Shown here: one piece after another, positions 42,233 to 51,039 of the stretch | Layout of the letters: every line of letters begins with the position of its first letter | Numbering within the stretch: position 1 is the first letter of the stretch | From: Prevotellaceae bacterium UBA711 | GTDB taxonomy: Bacteria > Bacteroidota > Bacteroidia > Bacteroidales > Bacteroidaceae | Reading direction: 5' to 3' | Assembly (NCBI GenBank): GCA_002297545.1 | Contig: DBLZ01000103.1 | Span: 1,147 to 64,933 of the forward strand | Length of the DNA: 63,787 bases | The notes under the pieces: model-generated | Databases searched by the model: none | Seen by the model: the letters and a program-made list of their open reading frames with translations, nothing else | What the model was told of the DNA's origin: nothing | Translations under genes and position numbers: made by a program

Positions 42233-43051
42233 TTGACCCCGATAGGCGTTTTTGACAGCGGATATGGCGGATTGACCATCTTACGGACAATCCGCCATAT
42301 CATGCCCGGGTACGATTATCTGTATCTGGGTGACAATGCGCGTGCCCCATACGGAACCCACAGTTTTGAGGTGGTGTATGAATTCACGCTTCAGGCTGTC
42401 CGTCGCCTCTTCCGAGAGGGCTGTCCGCTGGTCATCCTGGCATGTAATACGGCATCCGCCAAGGCTCTGCGCACCATCCAGCAGAAGGATCTGCCCGGCC
42501 TGGCTCCCGACAACCGTGTACTTGGCGTCATACGTCCAACGGCAGAGTGCATAGGAAACATCACACAAAGCCGCCATGTGGGCATATTTGCCACGCCGGG
42601 CACTATCCGATCCTGCACTTACGACATGGAGATAGCCAAACTCTATCCCGACATCCGTGTTACGGGCATCGCCTGTCCCATGTGGGTGCCATTGGTGGAG
42701 AACAATGAGGCCAATGGTCCCGGTGCAGACTATTTCATCAGCAGGAAGATAGACGATATGTTTGCTGCCGACCCGCTGATAGACACCGTCATACTTGGAT
42801 GTACTCACTATCCCATACTATTGGACAAGATCAATCGCTATGTCCCATCCGGTGTGACGGTGGTTGCCCAAGGTGACTACGTTGCACGCAGCCTGCAGGA
42901 CTACCTCCTTCGCCACACCGATATGGAGATGCGTATCTCCCATGGCGGCACTCTACGTCTGCTCACCACGGAACAACCGTCGCAGTTCGATGAGAGCGCA
43001 TCCATCTTCCTTGATTGGTCTGTTCATGCCGAAAGGGTAAGTTTACTATAG
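42233..43051 (+). CDS. murI: Glutamate racemase
   Basis: MurI makes D-glutamate for peptidoglycan. It has 272 residues. IGVFDSGYGGLTIL, ACNTASAKA (Cys71) and LGCTHYPIL (Cys190) give both catalytic cysteines. The start is TTG: an in-frame TAG lies only 7 bases upstream and no Met precedes the DSGYGG motif, so no other start fits. It follows the third Skp gene by 14 bases. Confidence 0.95.
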   Translation: MTPIGVFDSGYGGLTILRTIRHIMPGYDYLYLGDNARAPYGTHSFEVVYEFTLQAVRRLFREGCPLVILACNTASAKALRTIQQKDLPGLAPDNRVLGVIRPTAECIGNITQSRHVGIFATPGTIRSCTYDMEIAKLYPDIRVTGIACPMWVPLVENNEANGPGADYFISRKIDDMFAADPLIDTVILGCTHYPILLDKINRYVPSGVTVVAQGDYVARSLQDYLLRHTDMEMRISHGGTLRLLTTEQPSQFDESASIFLDWSVHAERVSLL

Positions 43052-43083
43052 ACGAACGGCTCATCTGCTGTCCTTTCGGTGAC

Positions 43084-44715
43084 CTATTTTTGCATTTTCA
43101 TACCGTGTCGGTTCCGTGCCCTGAGTCTTCTCATGCGCAACATGCGGCGCAGCGAGTGCCGTATCGTTTTCCACTTGGGGAATATGGCTCGGGGACGCAC
43201 CGGGCCGTAGCTTGCCAGTATTACAAGCAGCGTGGCCGAAGCCGCGATGAGCAACCATCCGTAGATTTCCTTCATGGACACCACCAACGCCTGTGTCTGC
43301 ACCATACCGTACAGCTGCCCCACGGGAAGACGCATGGCCGCCGGATTGGAGCCGGTGAGGGCGGAACCAAGCAGTGACGCGTTCCTGGCCATCACGTGCC
43401 GTAGCATTTCGCCGACAACGGCAGGGCATAACGTGGCACCAGCCACGGCACCCGTGAAACCGTTTATGCTCAGGGCCTGCGGAAACACCTGGAACGGCAG
43501 GCCGCTCTGCACTATGGATGTGAGGAACACTATGGAGACAATCACGGATGCCGCCCCACGGAAGAACAGGGGCAGAGCCAGCATCTCCTTTTCTATGCCG
43601 TAATCCATGAAGAAGTAGAACCAGGCCAGATACACAGTAGCCAGGCCAAACCCTATGGCCGTCATGGCCTTGTAGCTCCATCTGCGTAGTGCAAAGGTGA
43701 GATACGTGAAGCCGCACCCTGTGATGATGCCTGCGAAGACATACCAGTTGAGGTCAATCAGATTGGTCTCGTCAAAACCAAGTACATTGGCGGCATACGT
43801 ATGCTCAAAGACATGCTCCGTGGCCAGGAGAGTGAAGAACACAAGGTAGATGCACGTTGCACGTATGACGTTGCGGTTGGTCAGAGCCATGAAGGAGATA
43901 TAGGGGTGGTGCAGGAATGATGCCCTCCACAGGTTTATGCCCATGCAGGCCAGGGCCAGCAACGAGGCCAGGCGTATCTCAGTGGCGTCCCACCAGTCGA
44001 AATAGTTGCCGTAGACGCATACGAACGTGAAGCACATCATGAAACCCGCCCACAGCATGGCACCTATCCAGTCGATGCCGAGAAGCGGTATGGACATCGG
44101 ACCGTGCACAGGTCTTACCAGTATGGCCACCAGCAACATCATCAGGGCCAGCAGTCCCGTCATGGTCCAGTGCATGTATTCCCATTGCGAGAAGAATGCG
44201 GTGTAGACCGTGGCAATGCCACAGAGCTGTATGGCGCTGTCCACGACGATGTACACGTAGCAGAAGAAGATGGCCATGTCGCGCACGGGTGTCAGCCATA
44301 GCTGGATGGTGGAGTTGCACGCAAAGGTGGCCTGCATGCGGAACCATCCCGCCACGAAGCACGTGAGCACAAGCACGGGCACCGAGTCCGTGTGGGCGCA
44401 TATCAGGTTGGCCGCCATGATTATCGTTCCGGCGGTGAGCAGTTGGGTGCGTGTGGAGAAGCGGAACTTTATGCGGAACATCACCGCAAAGTTGATAGCC
44501 ATGCCTGTAAGCGAGGCATATCCTGCCATGAGAATGTCCTCCTGCATCAGCGCCCTGGTGCCTGCCATGTCCGAGACGGCTGCAAGGTATACTCCGCCGG
44601 AGAACTGTATGATGAGGACACAGAGGATGAAGAGCCACGGCTTCAGCCACCGTGGCACATAGTCGGGGACATCCGGTATGTCGAAAGGCCCCTGTTGTGC
44701 ATGCCAGTCTGCCAT
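43084..44715 (-). CDS. MFS drug-efflux permease, EmrB/DHA2-like
   Basis: A 543-residue inner-membrane transporter with about 14 hydrophobic segments, starting WLKPWLFILCVLIIQFSGGVYLAAV. It is the DHA2/EmrB-type permease expected to work with a HlyD-family adaptor and a TolC-family channel; the three genes lie in the order tolC-like, hlyD-like, MFS on the minus strand, with a 1-base gap to the adaptor gene. The basic C-terminal tail is long (IRHSLRRMLRMRRLRARNRHG). Substrate unknown. It converges with murI, 32 bases away. Confidence 0.85.
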   Translation of the reverse strand: MADWHAQQGPFDIPDVPDYVPRWLKPWLFILCVLIIQFSGGVYLAAVSDMAGTRALMQEDILMAGYASLTGMAINFAVMFRIKFRFSTRTQLLTAGTIIMAANLICAHTDSVPVLVLTCFVAGWFRMQATFACNSTIQLWLTPVRDMAIFFCYVYIVVDSAIQLCGIATVYTAFFSQWEYMHWTMTGLLALMMLLVAILVRPVHGPMSIPLLGIDWIGAMLWAGFMMCFTFVCVYGNYFDWWDATEIRLASLLALACMGINLWRASFLHHPYISFMALTNRNVIRATCIYLVFFTLLATEHVFEHTYAANVLGFDETNLIDLNWYVFAGIITGCGFTYLTFALRRWSYKAMTAIGFGLATVYLAWFYFFMDYGIEKEMLALPLFFRGAASVIVSIVFLTSIVQSGLPFQVFPQALSINGFTGAVAGATLCPAVVGEMLRHVMARNASLLGSALTGSNPAAMRLPVGQLYGMVQTQALVVSMKEIYGWLLIAASATLLVILASYGPVRPRAIFPKWKTIRHSLRRMLRMRRLRARNRHGMKMQK

Positions 44716-44716
44716 A

Positions 44717-45751
44717 TCAGTACCTCACCTCGCATTCCACGTTCATGCCGGCCCTGAGCTTCTGCATGTCACCTGCACCGTTGTCCTTTGCAAACTCAAC
44801 CCTCACCGGAATGCGCTGGCGCACCTTCACGAAGTTGCCGGCCGAGTTGTCCTGCGGCAATATGGACAGCGATGCCCCTGTTGCCCTGGAGATGGAACGT
44901 ACTCTCCCGCTGAAAACCACACCGGGTATGGCGTCCACCCTTATCGCCACCTCGCTGCCCGGTGCGATGTGCCTGAGCTGTGTCTCCTTGTAGTTGGCCG
45001 CCACCCACACGTCGCTTGCGTCCACTACGTCGAGCAGCGTCTGCCCGGGCTGTACCAGCTGTCCGGCCTGTATCTCCTTGCGCGAGGCGTATCCGTCGCA
45101 CGGGGCAATGACGGTGCAGTACGAGAGGTTCAGCTCCGCCGTCTCCAGCAGTGCCTTGGCCAGTTCTATGCCGGCATCGTTCTGCGCTATGCGCTGCCGG
45201 GTCTCGGCCACGACGGAGGTTGAGGCCGAACGCTGTCGTGCAAGTGTCTCATAGCGTGCCTGCTTGGCCTCGTAGTCTGCCTTGGCCGCATCGTACTGCT
45301 GCCGCGTCACGGCGTCCTGTTCAAGCAGCTTGCTGTAGCGCTTGAAGTCCGTTGCGGCCATGTCCATCAGCACCCTTGCCTCGGTTATGGAAGCCTCGCT
45401 GACGGCCGCATTGGCTGCCGCCACGCCCACGCTGCGGTCGGCTACGTTGCGTCCGGCAAGGGCGTTCTGGTAGTCGGCACGTGCTCTGGCCACACACAGC
45501 CTCATGTCCGCATCGTCTATTATCACCAGAGTGTCGCCTTTCTTCACCGGTTCGTATTCTTCGAAACGTATCTCCTTTATGTAGCCTGCCACGCGGCAGT
45601 TAACTGGCACTATCTGTTGCCGCACCTGGGCGTTGTCGGTAAATTCCACGTTGCCGAGGTGGACAAACTTGCAGCAGACCCATGCCGTGGCAGACCCTAT
45701 GACCAGGGCGGTGGCGATGTATGAGAGTATCTTTTTTGTACGGTGTTTCAT
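44717..45751 (-). CDS. HlyD/EmrA-family membrane fusion protein
   Basis: A 344-residue periplasmic adaptor with one N-terminal anchor (ILSYIATALVIGSATAWVCCKF). The lipoyl half-motif VNCRVAGYIKEIRFEEYEPVKKGDTLVIID is followed by a coiled-coil hairpin (about 75-200, Ala/Gln/Arg-rich) and the second half-motif YCTVIAPCDGYASRKEIQAGQLVQPGQTLLDVV. It links the MFS permease and TolC-like channel. Its start overlaps the tolC-like stop by 4 bases. Confidence 0.9.
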   Translation of the reverse strand: MKHRTKKILSYIATALVIGSATAWVCCKFVHLGNVEFTDNAQVRQQIVPVNCRVAGYIKEIRFEEYEPVKKGDTLVIIDDADMRLCVARARADYQNALAGRNVADRSVGVAAANAAVSEASITEARVLMDMAATDFKRYSKLLEQDAVTRQQYDAAKADYEAKQARYETLARQRSASTSVVAETRQRIAQNDAGIELAKALLETAELNLSYCTVIAPCDGYASRKEIQAGQLVQPGQTLLDVVDASDVWVAANYKETQLRHIAPGSEVAIRVDAIPGVVFSGRVRSISRATGASLSILPQDNSAGNFVKVRQRIPVRVEFAKDNGAGDMQKLRAGMNVECEVRY

Positions 45752-47067
45752 ATCTTTCCTGAAGTGAATAATAGTTTGTAATAATAGTATATTATGTCGA
45801 TGCGCGCATTCACCAGCTGCCTCTCGGCATCGAGCTTGGCATTCGCCGCATCCAGCATGTCGGTGATGAGGGCCATGTCCGCCGAGTAGCGCGTGGAGGC
45901 GGTGCGGTAGTTCCTGTCGGCCAGTTCAACGCTTTTCTGTTGCGTCCGCAATTCCTCGTATGCTTCCAAGTATCTCACATAGTCGGCTCTGATGCCGAGG
46001 CTCAGGTCCTCACCGGCCACTCCGAGCCGTTCGCGTGCAGTCTGTGTCGCGGCCCGGCTCCTGGCAAGTGATTTGTTGCTTTTGTATAGCGAAGACAGGT
46101 TGTAGCTGATACCCACGCCTATGTGCCAGTAGCTCAGGTTGCGGTTGATGGGCGGTACTTCCACCAGTATGGGGCCATCGATGTTCCATCCGGCCTGCAG
46201 CCCTATCTTAGGATACAGCTCGCTCCTTGCAAGTGCCTCGGCCTTGCGGCTGATGTCAACTCCCGTCCCGGCGAGTTTCATGGACGGTGCATTGTCCGCA
46301 GCCTCTTGTTGCCACCAGCTTTCGTCCGCTGTGGGGAGTGCACGTGCCAGGATGGCCGAGTCGGGAACTATCTCTGTGCCTTCGGGCAATCCGGCTATGG
46401 TCACCAAGTTGTGGTTGAGGATGTCGAGCGTGTTGCGGATCTTCAGTAGCTGGAGTTCAAGGTTGGCCACAAGCAGCTCATAACGCGTGATGTCGTTCTG
46501 CAATGCCACCCCTTGTCTGTAGCGTGCGTTCATCTCGTCAAGCACCTTGCGTGCCTGTGCGGTGTTGCTTTCGACAACACGGTACAGGTTGTCGTATTTG
46601 TATATGTCGAGGTAGAACCCCGTCAGTTGGAAGCGGATGTTGTCGCGCTGCAGTTCCGTGGCATAGCGCGCGGCCGTGGCTTTCAGTTCGGCCAACTCTA
46701 TGCCCTTGCCTATGGCGCCACCGGTATAGACGGGCTGGCTGACGCTCACGCCCAGGTTGTTGCCAAAGTGCGGTATGGGAGCCTTCTCGTAGCCCGAGAA
46801 GTTGCGCTTGGTCGTGAAACCGTCGCCGATGTAGCTCAGCGACAGTGATGCGTTTATGTCCGGAAGCCGTTCGCTGCGGGCAACGTTTATTCCGTGCCGT
46901 GCCTCTTCCTCGGCGGCAATGGACGGGCGGAGCTGCACACTGTTCTTCTCGGCAATATCGTACAGGTCTTCTATGCTCACGACCCGTCTCGTCTGCCCAA
47001 AAGCACACGCTCCGCAGCTCAACAAGGAGACAGCAAGCCACCTTGTGAGCAATCGGTGATTGTTCAT
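45748..47067 (-). CDS. TolC-family outer-membrane efflux protein
   Basis: A 439-residue outer-membrane channel protein. The signal peptide is MNNHRLLTRWLAVSLLSCGACAFG. Two OEP repeats follow: IAEKNSVQLRPSIAAEEEARHGI with SLSLSYIGDGF, and ALARSELYPKIGLQAGWNIDG. Typical length and Ala/Tyr content. First gene of the tripartite efflux unit. A putative structured RNA lies directly upstream, so part of its expression may come by read-through from that promoter. Confidence 0.9.
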   Translation of the reverse strand: MNNHRLLTRWLAVSLLSCGACAFGQTRRVVSIEDLYDIAEKNSVQLRPSIAAEEEARHGINVARSERLPDINASLSLSYIGDGFTTKRNFSGYEKAPIPHFGNNLGVSVSQPVYTGGAIGKGIELAELKATAARYATELQRDNIRFQLTGFYLDIYKYDNLYRVVESNTAQARKVLDEMNARYRQGVALQNDITRYELLVANLELQLLKIRNTLDILNHNLVTIAGLPEGTEIVPDSAILARALPTADESWWQQEAADNAPSMKLAGTGVDISRKAEALARSELYPKIGLQAGWNIDGPILVEVPPINRNLSYWHIGVGISYNLSSLYKSNKSLARSRAATQTARERLGVAGEDLSLGIRADYVRYLEAYEELRTQQKSVELADRNYRTASTRYSADMALITDMLDAANAKLDAERQLVNARIDIIYYYYKLLFTSGKI

Positions 47068-47079
47068 GTCAGGGAAAAT

Positions 47080-47285
47080 GTAAATTAAGTAGTAAGGAAA
47101 ACGATTTTATAGTCCCAATCCCTTGGTGCAAACTCGGGCAAATACCTCCGTGCACCCAAAGCTCAGACCGAAGCCGTGCTCTTCCAGTTTTCAAGATGCC
47201 CCCAGTTCATGACAATAGGGAACAGGGCAACTTTCGTGTTTGATATAAGGGTCATTTGCAGCGCAACTCTTTGTGAATTGCGTTG
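47080..47285 (-). ncRNA. Candidate 6S/Bacteroidales-1-type structured RNA
   Basis: A minus-strand transcript from just after the TACCTTTG element to near the tolC-like start. It can fold into hairpins, e.g. CTTGGTGCA (47119-47127 side) with TGCACCCAAAG (about 47152-47162), and GCCC-GTTC with GAAC-GGGC in the middle. It contains short upstream coding frames but none with coding character. I recall very similar non-coding DNA next to efflux or other genes in many Bacteroidales and the Bacteroidales-1/6S RNA class, but I could not check this. Treat the name as a hypothesis. Confidence 0.45.
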
Positions 47286-47293
47286 CAAAGGTA
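47286..47293 (-). promoter_or_regulatory. -7 promoter element for the structured RNA / efflux unit
   Basis: CAAAGGTA on the plus strand is TACCTTTG on the minus strand. It lies 219 bases upstream of the TolC-like start and directly before the candidate RNA. Confidence 0.65.
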
Positions 47294-47794
47294 CAAAAAA
47301 CTCCTCATAAAATGCCTCCCCGAAGTCTGTAAATGTGGATTTTTCCCCTTCTTTCGCCTTGCCTTTGCCCCGTATGTTTGCATGCGAGCCACGTTGCCGT
47401 AGGCGTTTGCCTACCGCCTTCGGATGCCCATTGGGTGGCATGCCGGCTGCGTTAACAAACCCAAAACGGCCTCGTGAAAATGTTAATCCAGAGATGGCGT
47501 GTATCAGCCCACAGTGGGCATGGCAAATGACGTGTGCCGGCGTCTCCTTTCTCTCCCTCTTGAAGATGTTTGTGTGCCGGTAGGCAGGCTTAAACAGGCC
47601 AGCGGGCACGATGCTGTTGTCAATGCACGTTGGCGGATGCGGCAATGGTAGGGTAAGTATGCTTTCAATATGCTTGTTTATAGTTGTTTGCATTGTCGTG
47701 CCTACCATTCCCGACATGGCCGCCATACATTTTGATACGGGCATGTGCACCAGCTTCCTGCATGTGTCGTTTTTGATGTCGGTAGAGACACGAC

Positions 47795-47879
47795 CGAAAG
47801 TCTATTAGAGACGAGGCCTCGTTCCTATTAGACTTTCAAGCCCGTTCCTACTGGACTCACACCCTCGTTCCTACTGGAC
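47795..47879. repeat. 23-bp tandem repeat
   Basis: Three units with exact 23-base spacing start at 47818, 47841 and 47864 (CTCGTTCCTATTAGAC, CCCGTTCCTACTGGAC, CTCGTTCCTACTGGAC, each followed by a variable 7-base spacer). A degenerate unit precedes them at about 47795. A 12-base palindrome ACGAGGCCTCGT overlaps the first. No gene covers 47330-48155, and the function is unknown. Confidence 0.7.
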
Positions 47880-48001
47880 GTAAAATCCGTCCCTGCCTTG
47901 AGCGTGTGGAACGACATGCAGGACATGCACTTTAGGGACAGTTTTCTTTACTCTTGGAACTGCCGGCAAATGTTAAAAACAATCCTGGCAGCCTTGTGGC
48001 C

Positions 48002-48065
48002 ATACAAGAACGACCATGCATCACATGGTCGTTCTTGTATCGGGAGGCGGGCATCCCGGATGCCC
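48002..48065. repeat. Large hairpin pair in intergenic DNA
   Basis: ATACAAGAACGACCATG (48002-48018) and CATGGTCGTTCTTGTAT (48024-48040) are perfect 17-base complements with a 5-base loop. A second palindrome GGGCATCCCGGATGCCC follows at 48049-48065. It lies 90-150 bases past the stop codon of the GIN-domain gene (in the minus direction). It lacks a clean T-tract and may be a structured 3' element or a REP-like sequence. Confidence 0.7.
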
Positions 48066-48155
48066 ACCTGCTGTACCAGCCTGTCTCCATGGACTGTACG
48101 CTTTCCCATGGAATGCTTTCCTGCAGCCAAGGTCCCCCTCAGTTGGCCAACAGAA

Positions 48156-48962
48156 CTATTTCTCTTTCACTTTCAGGTGACGAAGATTCAATTCTGTGAC
48201 GCCGCCGGACTGCTTGCTGAGTGTGCGGCACGTACCGGAAACCGTGATGTCTCCTGCTCCGGAACCGGAGACGGATAAATGTCCGCTACAGTCTGTGCGG
48301 ACATCCACATCACCTGCTCCGGAAACGTCCAGGCCAAGGTTGCGGCAACGTACATATCCGTCTACGTCACCGGCTCCGGATACTGTTATAGCTACGTCTT
48401 CGCTGCAGTGTACATAGTCCATGTCGACATCTCCTGCACCGGAGACCTTTATCGTAAGTCCGGGCAGATACAGGCTGTCGGCATCAAAATCGGCTGCTCC
48501 CGATGCCTCCATCACAAGAGGCTGGGACTGGCGTATCGTACCTGTCATGTTCAGTGACGCTGCCCCTTGGGCATTCATGGCGGTAAGTTCCGGGAGTGTG
48601 ATGTCGAGGGTGATGGGGTGTATGTTATTCGTCCGGATGTGTGCGTCCTTTTCTTCTTCTTTGAAGTGGATGTCCAGGCGGTTGTTCTTGACGGTTATGT
48701 CGTACATGTCTATGCATTTCTCGTTTCCGGTGACGCACACTTGCTGTGTATTGCCCTGGCGGTACACCACTTTCACGTTTCCGCAGGCATTTATTTTGCT
48801 GAACGGCTCCACATCCACATCGCGTGTTTGTACTGCTCCGTACTCTTGGGAATCCTTGTATTCAAAGGAGTGCTCGGCCATTTGCTTAACCATGCTTTTG
48901 CAGGAACTCGCGCCTATTGCACATACTGATAGGGCGATAAAGACGATGATACTCTGTTTCAT
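48156..48962 (-). CDS. GIN-domain (DUF2807) surface/periplasmic lipoprotein
   Basis: A 268-residue protein with a lipoprotein-like signal (MKQSIIVFIALSVCAIGASSC, Cys at 21). The body is a right-handed beta solenoid of the head-GIN/DUF2807 type, starting DVEPFSKINACGNVKVVYRQG and carrying four SGAGDVD or SGAGDI turns (about residues 173-245) of the kind seen in this family. Likely cell-envelope protein, function unknown. It has its own promoter 134 bases upstream and its stop lies near the large hairpins at 48002-48065. Confidence 0.88.
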   Translation of the reverse strand: MKQSIIVFIALSVCAIGASSCKSMVKQMAEHSFEYKDSQEYGAVQTRDVDVEPFSKINACGNVKVVYRQGNTQQVCVTGNEKCIDMYDITVKNNRLDIHFKEEEKDAHIRTNNIHPITLDITLPELTAMNAQGAASLNMTGTIRQSQPLVMEASGAADFDADSLYLPGLTIKVSGAGDVDMDYVHCSEDVAITVSGAGDVDGYVRCRNLGLDVSGAGDVDVRTDCSGHLSVSGSGAGDITVSGTCRTLSKQSGGVTELNLRHLKVKEK

Positions 48963-49095
48963 GTCAAAAATGATGAATATGTTGATAGTTGTGTTTGAAA
49001 AGCTTTGGATATGGCTCCCTTAGTGCCGTGCTGTCTATGTTGGCAATATAACCATAGTGGGATATGCCTGTTCCGTATAGTTGTGTTCTACATGG

Positions 49096-49103
49096 CAAAG
49101 ATA
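49096..49103 (-). promoter_or_regulatory. -7 promoter element upstream of the GIN-domain gene
   Basis: CAAAGATA on the plus strand (TATCTTTG on the minus). It gives a leader of about 130 bases with no gene in it. The stretch 49104-49320 also shows no gene. Confidence 0.65.
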
Positions 49104-49320
49104 TGAATTATCTTTTACTATGCATGCTTCTTTGTCCATAATTATCAGCCTTATGCCTCAGTTTCTTCCTTTTGGCTATGTTTTGTGCTACTCCTATGTG
49201 CCGTGGACGCACCGTCACCGATAGGTTGCATGCCAAATATGTGGTGAATGGGAACAGGGCGAGTTTACGTAACAGGTGTGGCGGAGTCGTGACATAATAA
49301 TTCTCATGCGTACAAAAGTG

Positions 49321-49662
49321 AGAGGTTGTGTCAAAAATGGAGATATAGGCAAACAGATTGCTCTCCACTATGCTGCGGGCTGAAAGCCCAATGAGCCCAC
49401 AGCACAGGGCAACGCCCTGGGTATAACGCATATAACGACAATCGCCCTGAAAGGGCAAAAGCAAACAAACACATAGTATAAAAACTTGGTGCCTAAAGCT
49501 TTTGCCCTTTCAGGGCGCATAACAGATAGGGATGTATCATACCCAGGGCGCTGCCCTGGGCTGATTGCTTGTTGGGCCTTCAGCCCGCAACCTATACCCA
49601 CGACTTATAAGGTGGGCGATGGGGGACATTGCGGCCCAAAGTTACATTTTGACACAGCCTCT
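49321..49662. mobile_element. MITE-like element, family A copy 2 (342 bp, inverted)
   Basis: AGAGGTTGTGTCAAAA (49321-49336) and TTTTGACACAGCCTCT (49647-49662) are 16-base terminal inverted repeats with one mismatch. The interior is the reverse complement of copy 1 at 30596-30934, including the paired CCCAGGGCG/CGCCCTGGG hairpins and the CTTATAAG word. It is non-coding and lies 49 bases beyond the tdh stop. Confidence 0.8.
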
Positions 49663-49711
49663 TGTCTCTATCAGGTGTCATGCGGCCTGTGGCCGTCCTA
49701 TCTTCGGATTC

Positions 49712-50737
49712 TTATGCCCACTCCAGGATGACCTTGCCGCATTGGCCGGACTCCATGATGTCGAAGCCCTTCTGGAAGTCGTCCACGGGGAAGCGGTGTG
49801 TGATGACCGGGGTCAGGTCTATGCCGGACACCAGCATCTGCTCCATCTTGTACCATGTTTCCCACATTTCGCGGCCGTAGATGCCCTTGATGGTGAGAGC
49901 CTTGAAGATGATTTCGCTCCAGTCCACAGTTGTGGTGGGAGGCAGGATGCCCAGCTGTGCAATCTTGGAACCGTTGTACATGTGGGCCACCATGTCGCGG
50001 AAGGCAACGGGAGAGCCTGACATTTCCAGACCTACGTCGAAACCGCGTATGCCGAGTTTCTCCATGGCCTGTGCCACAGTTTCGCCCTTGGATGCGTTGA
50101 CGGTGCAGGTGGCTCCCATCTTCTTGGCTATGTCCAGACGGTATTCGCTAAGGTCGGTGACAACGATGTTCTTGGCACCGGCAAATTTGGCAATGGCTGT
50201 AGCCATGGTGCCGATGAGGCCTGCGCCGGTGATGAGCACGTCTTCGCCCAGGAGGGGGAAGGAGAGGGCCGTGTGGGTGGCGTTGCCGAAGGGGTCCATG
50301 ATGGCGGCCATGTCATCGCTGATGCGGTTGTCCAGTTTCACCACGTTGCTCTCGGGGATACTGAGGTATTCGGCAAAAGCACCGTCGCGGTTTACGCCAA
50401 CGCCTATGCTGTTTTCGCAGATGTGCTGCAGGCCGCGGCGGCAGTTGCGGCAATGGCCACAAGCTATGTGTCCCTCGCCGGTTACACGGTCACCCACCTT
50501 GATGTTGCGCACGCCCGGGCCTACCTTCTCCACTATGCCCACGTACTCGTGGCCGATGGTCATAGGGGTCTTGATGGTCTTCTGGCTCCACTCGTCCCAC
50601 TTGTAGATGTGGAGGTCGGTGCCGCAGATGGCGGTCTTCTTGATTTTAATAAGGACATCGTTCACGCCCACCTCGGGCATGGGCACGTCCTCCATCCATA
50701 ATCCCTTGCAGGGTTCTTTCTTGACTAATGCTTTCAT
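49712..50737 (-). CDS. tdh: L-threonine 3-dehydrogenase
   Basis: This zinc-dependent medium-chain dehydrogenase oxidises threonine to 2-amino-3-oxobutyrate, which becomes glycine. It has 341 residues from MKALVKKEPCKG, the standard length. Catalytic zinc residues lie in CGTDLHIY and GHEYVG; the structural zinc site is CGHCRNCRRGLQHIC; the NAD motif is GAGLIGTMA. MSGSP with VDWSEIIFKALTIKGIYGREMWETW is family-specific. It is divergent from argR. Confidence 0.95.
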   Translation of the reverse strand: MKALVKKEPCKGLWMEDVPMPEVGVNDVLIKIKKTAICGTDLHIYKWDEWSQKTIKTPMTIGHEYVGIVEKVGPGVRNIKVGDRVTGEGHIACGHCRNCRRGLQHICENSIGVGVNRDGAFAEYLSIPESNVVKLDNRISDDMAAIMDPFGNATHTALSFPLLGEDVLITGAGLIGTMATAIAKFAGAKNIVVTDLSEYRLDIAKKMGATCTVNASKGETVAQAMEKLGIRGFDVGLEMSGSPVAFRDMVAHMYNGSKIAQLGILPPTTTVDWSEIIFKALTIKGIYGREMWETWYKMEQMLVSGIDLTPVITHRFPVDDFQKGFDIMESGQCGKVILEWA

Positions 50738-50779
50738 GTTCAATATGTGATTAGGGTAATTCTTACGGTTATCCGATAG

Positions 50780-50787
50780 CAAATTTA
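50780..50787 (-). promoter_or_regulatory. -7 promoter element upstream of tdh
   Basis: CAAATTTA on the plus strand (TAAATTTG on the minus), with CAAA (minus-strand TTTG) about 20 bases further upstream as a fitting -33. It lies 43 bases before the tdh start. Confidence 0.65.
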
Positions 50788-50864
50788 CAGAATTTTGGGC
50801 TCACGTCAAAGGAAATGTCGCTCTTTTTGTGCTTGGGTTGCGAGTGGCATCATCGTGGGGTACA

Positions 50865-50911
50865 GTGCATAAACTTGCAAAAGTAAGCCTTTATGCACTT
50901 ATTTTGCATAA
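50865..50911. promoter_or_regulatory. Candidate ArgR operators between tdh and argR
   Basis: Three copies of the half-site TGCATAA: 50866-50872, 50891-50897 (inverted) and 50905-50911. The first two are arms of GTGCATAAA...TTTATGCAC; the last two form TTATGCA-7-TGCATAA. They lie 50-95 bases upstream of the argR -7 element. The resemblance to AT-rich ARG boxes with a TGCA core and the adjoining arg genes suggest ArgR binding, unproven. Confidence 0.5.
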
Positions 50912-50959
50912 TAATGACCTATAGGGACGGGGCTTTGGCGCATATACATTATTTTTTCG

Positions 50960-50967
50960 TATCTTTG
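50960..50967 (+). promoter_or_regulatory. -7 promoter element upstream of argR and the arg operon
   Basis: TATCTTTG matches TAnnTTTG, 73 bases before the argR start at 51040. The adjacent T-run and the operators just upstream fit a regulated arg promoter. Confidence 0.65.
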
Positions 50968-51039
50968 CAGGGCGAAACGGGAAGCCTCCGTCAATATGGC
51001 TTTCGGTGTGTTATTCGTGTAGCAAGGTTATCACTACAG

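Noticed and set aside
47163..47750. Minus-strand 195-codon frame upstream of the TolC-like gene
   Set aside because: It runs over the TACCTTTG promoter and the candidate RNA, has no domain, and its composition is not coding-like. A structured RNA explains the conserved look better.
47795..47879. CRISPR array
   Set aside because: Unit plus spacer is only 23 bases, with 7-base spacers, and no cas gene is in the window.
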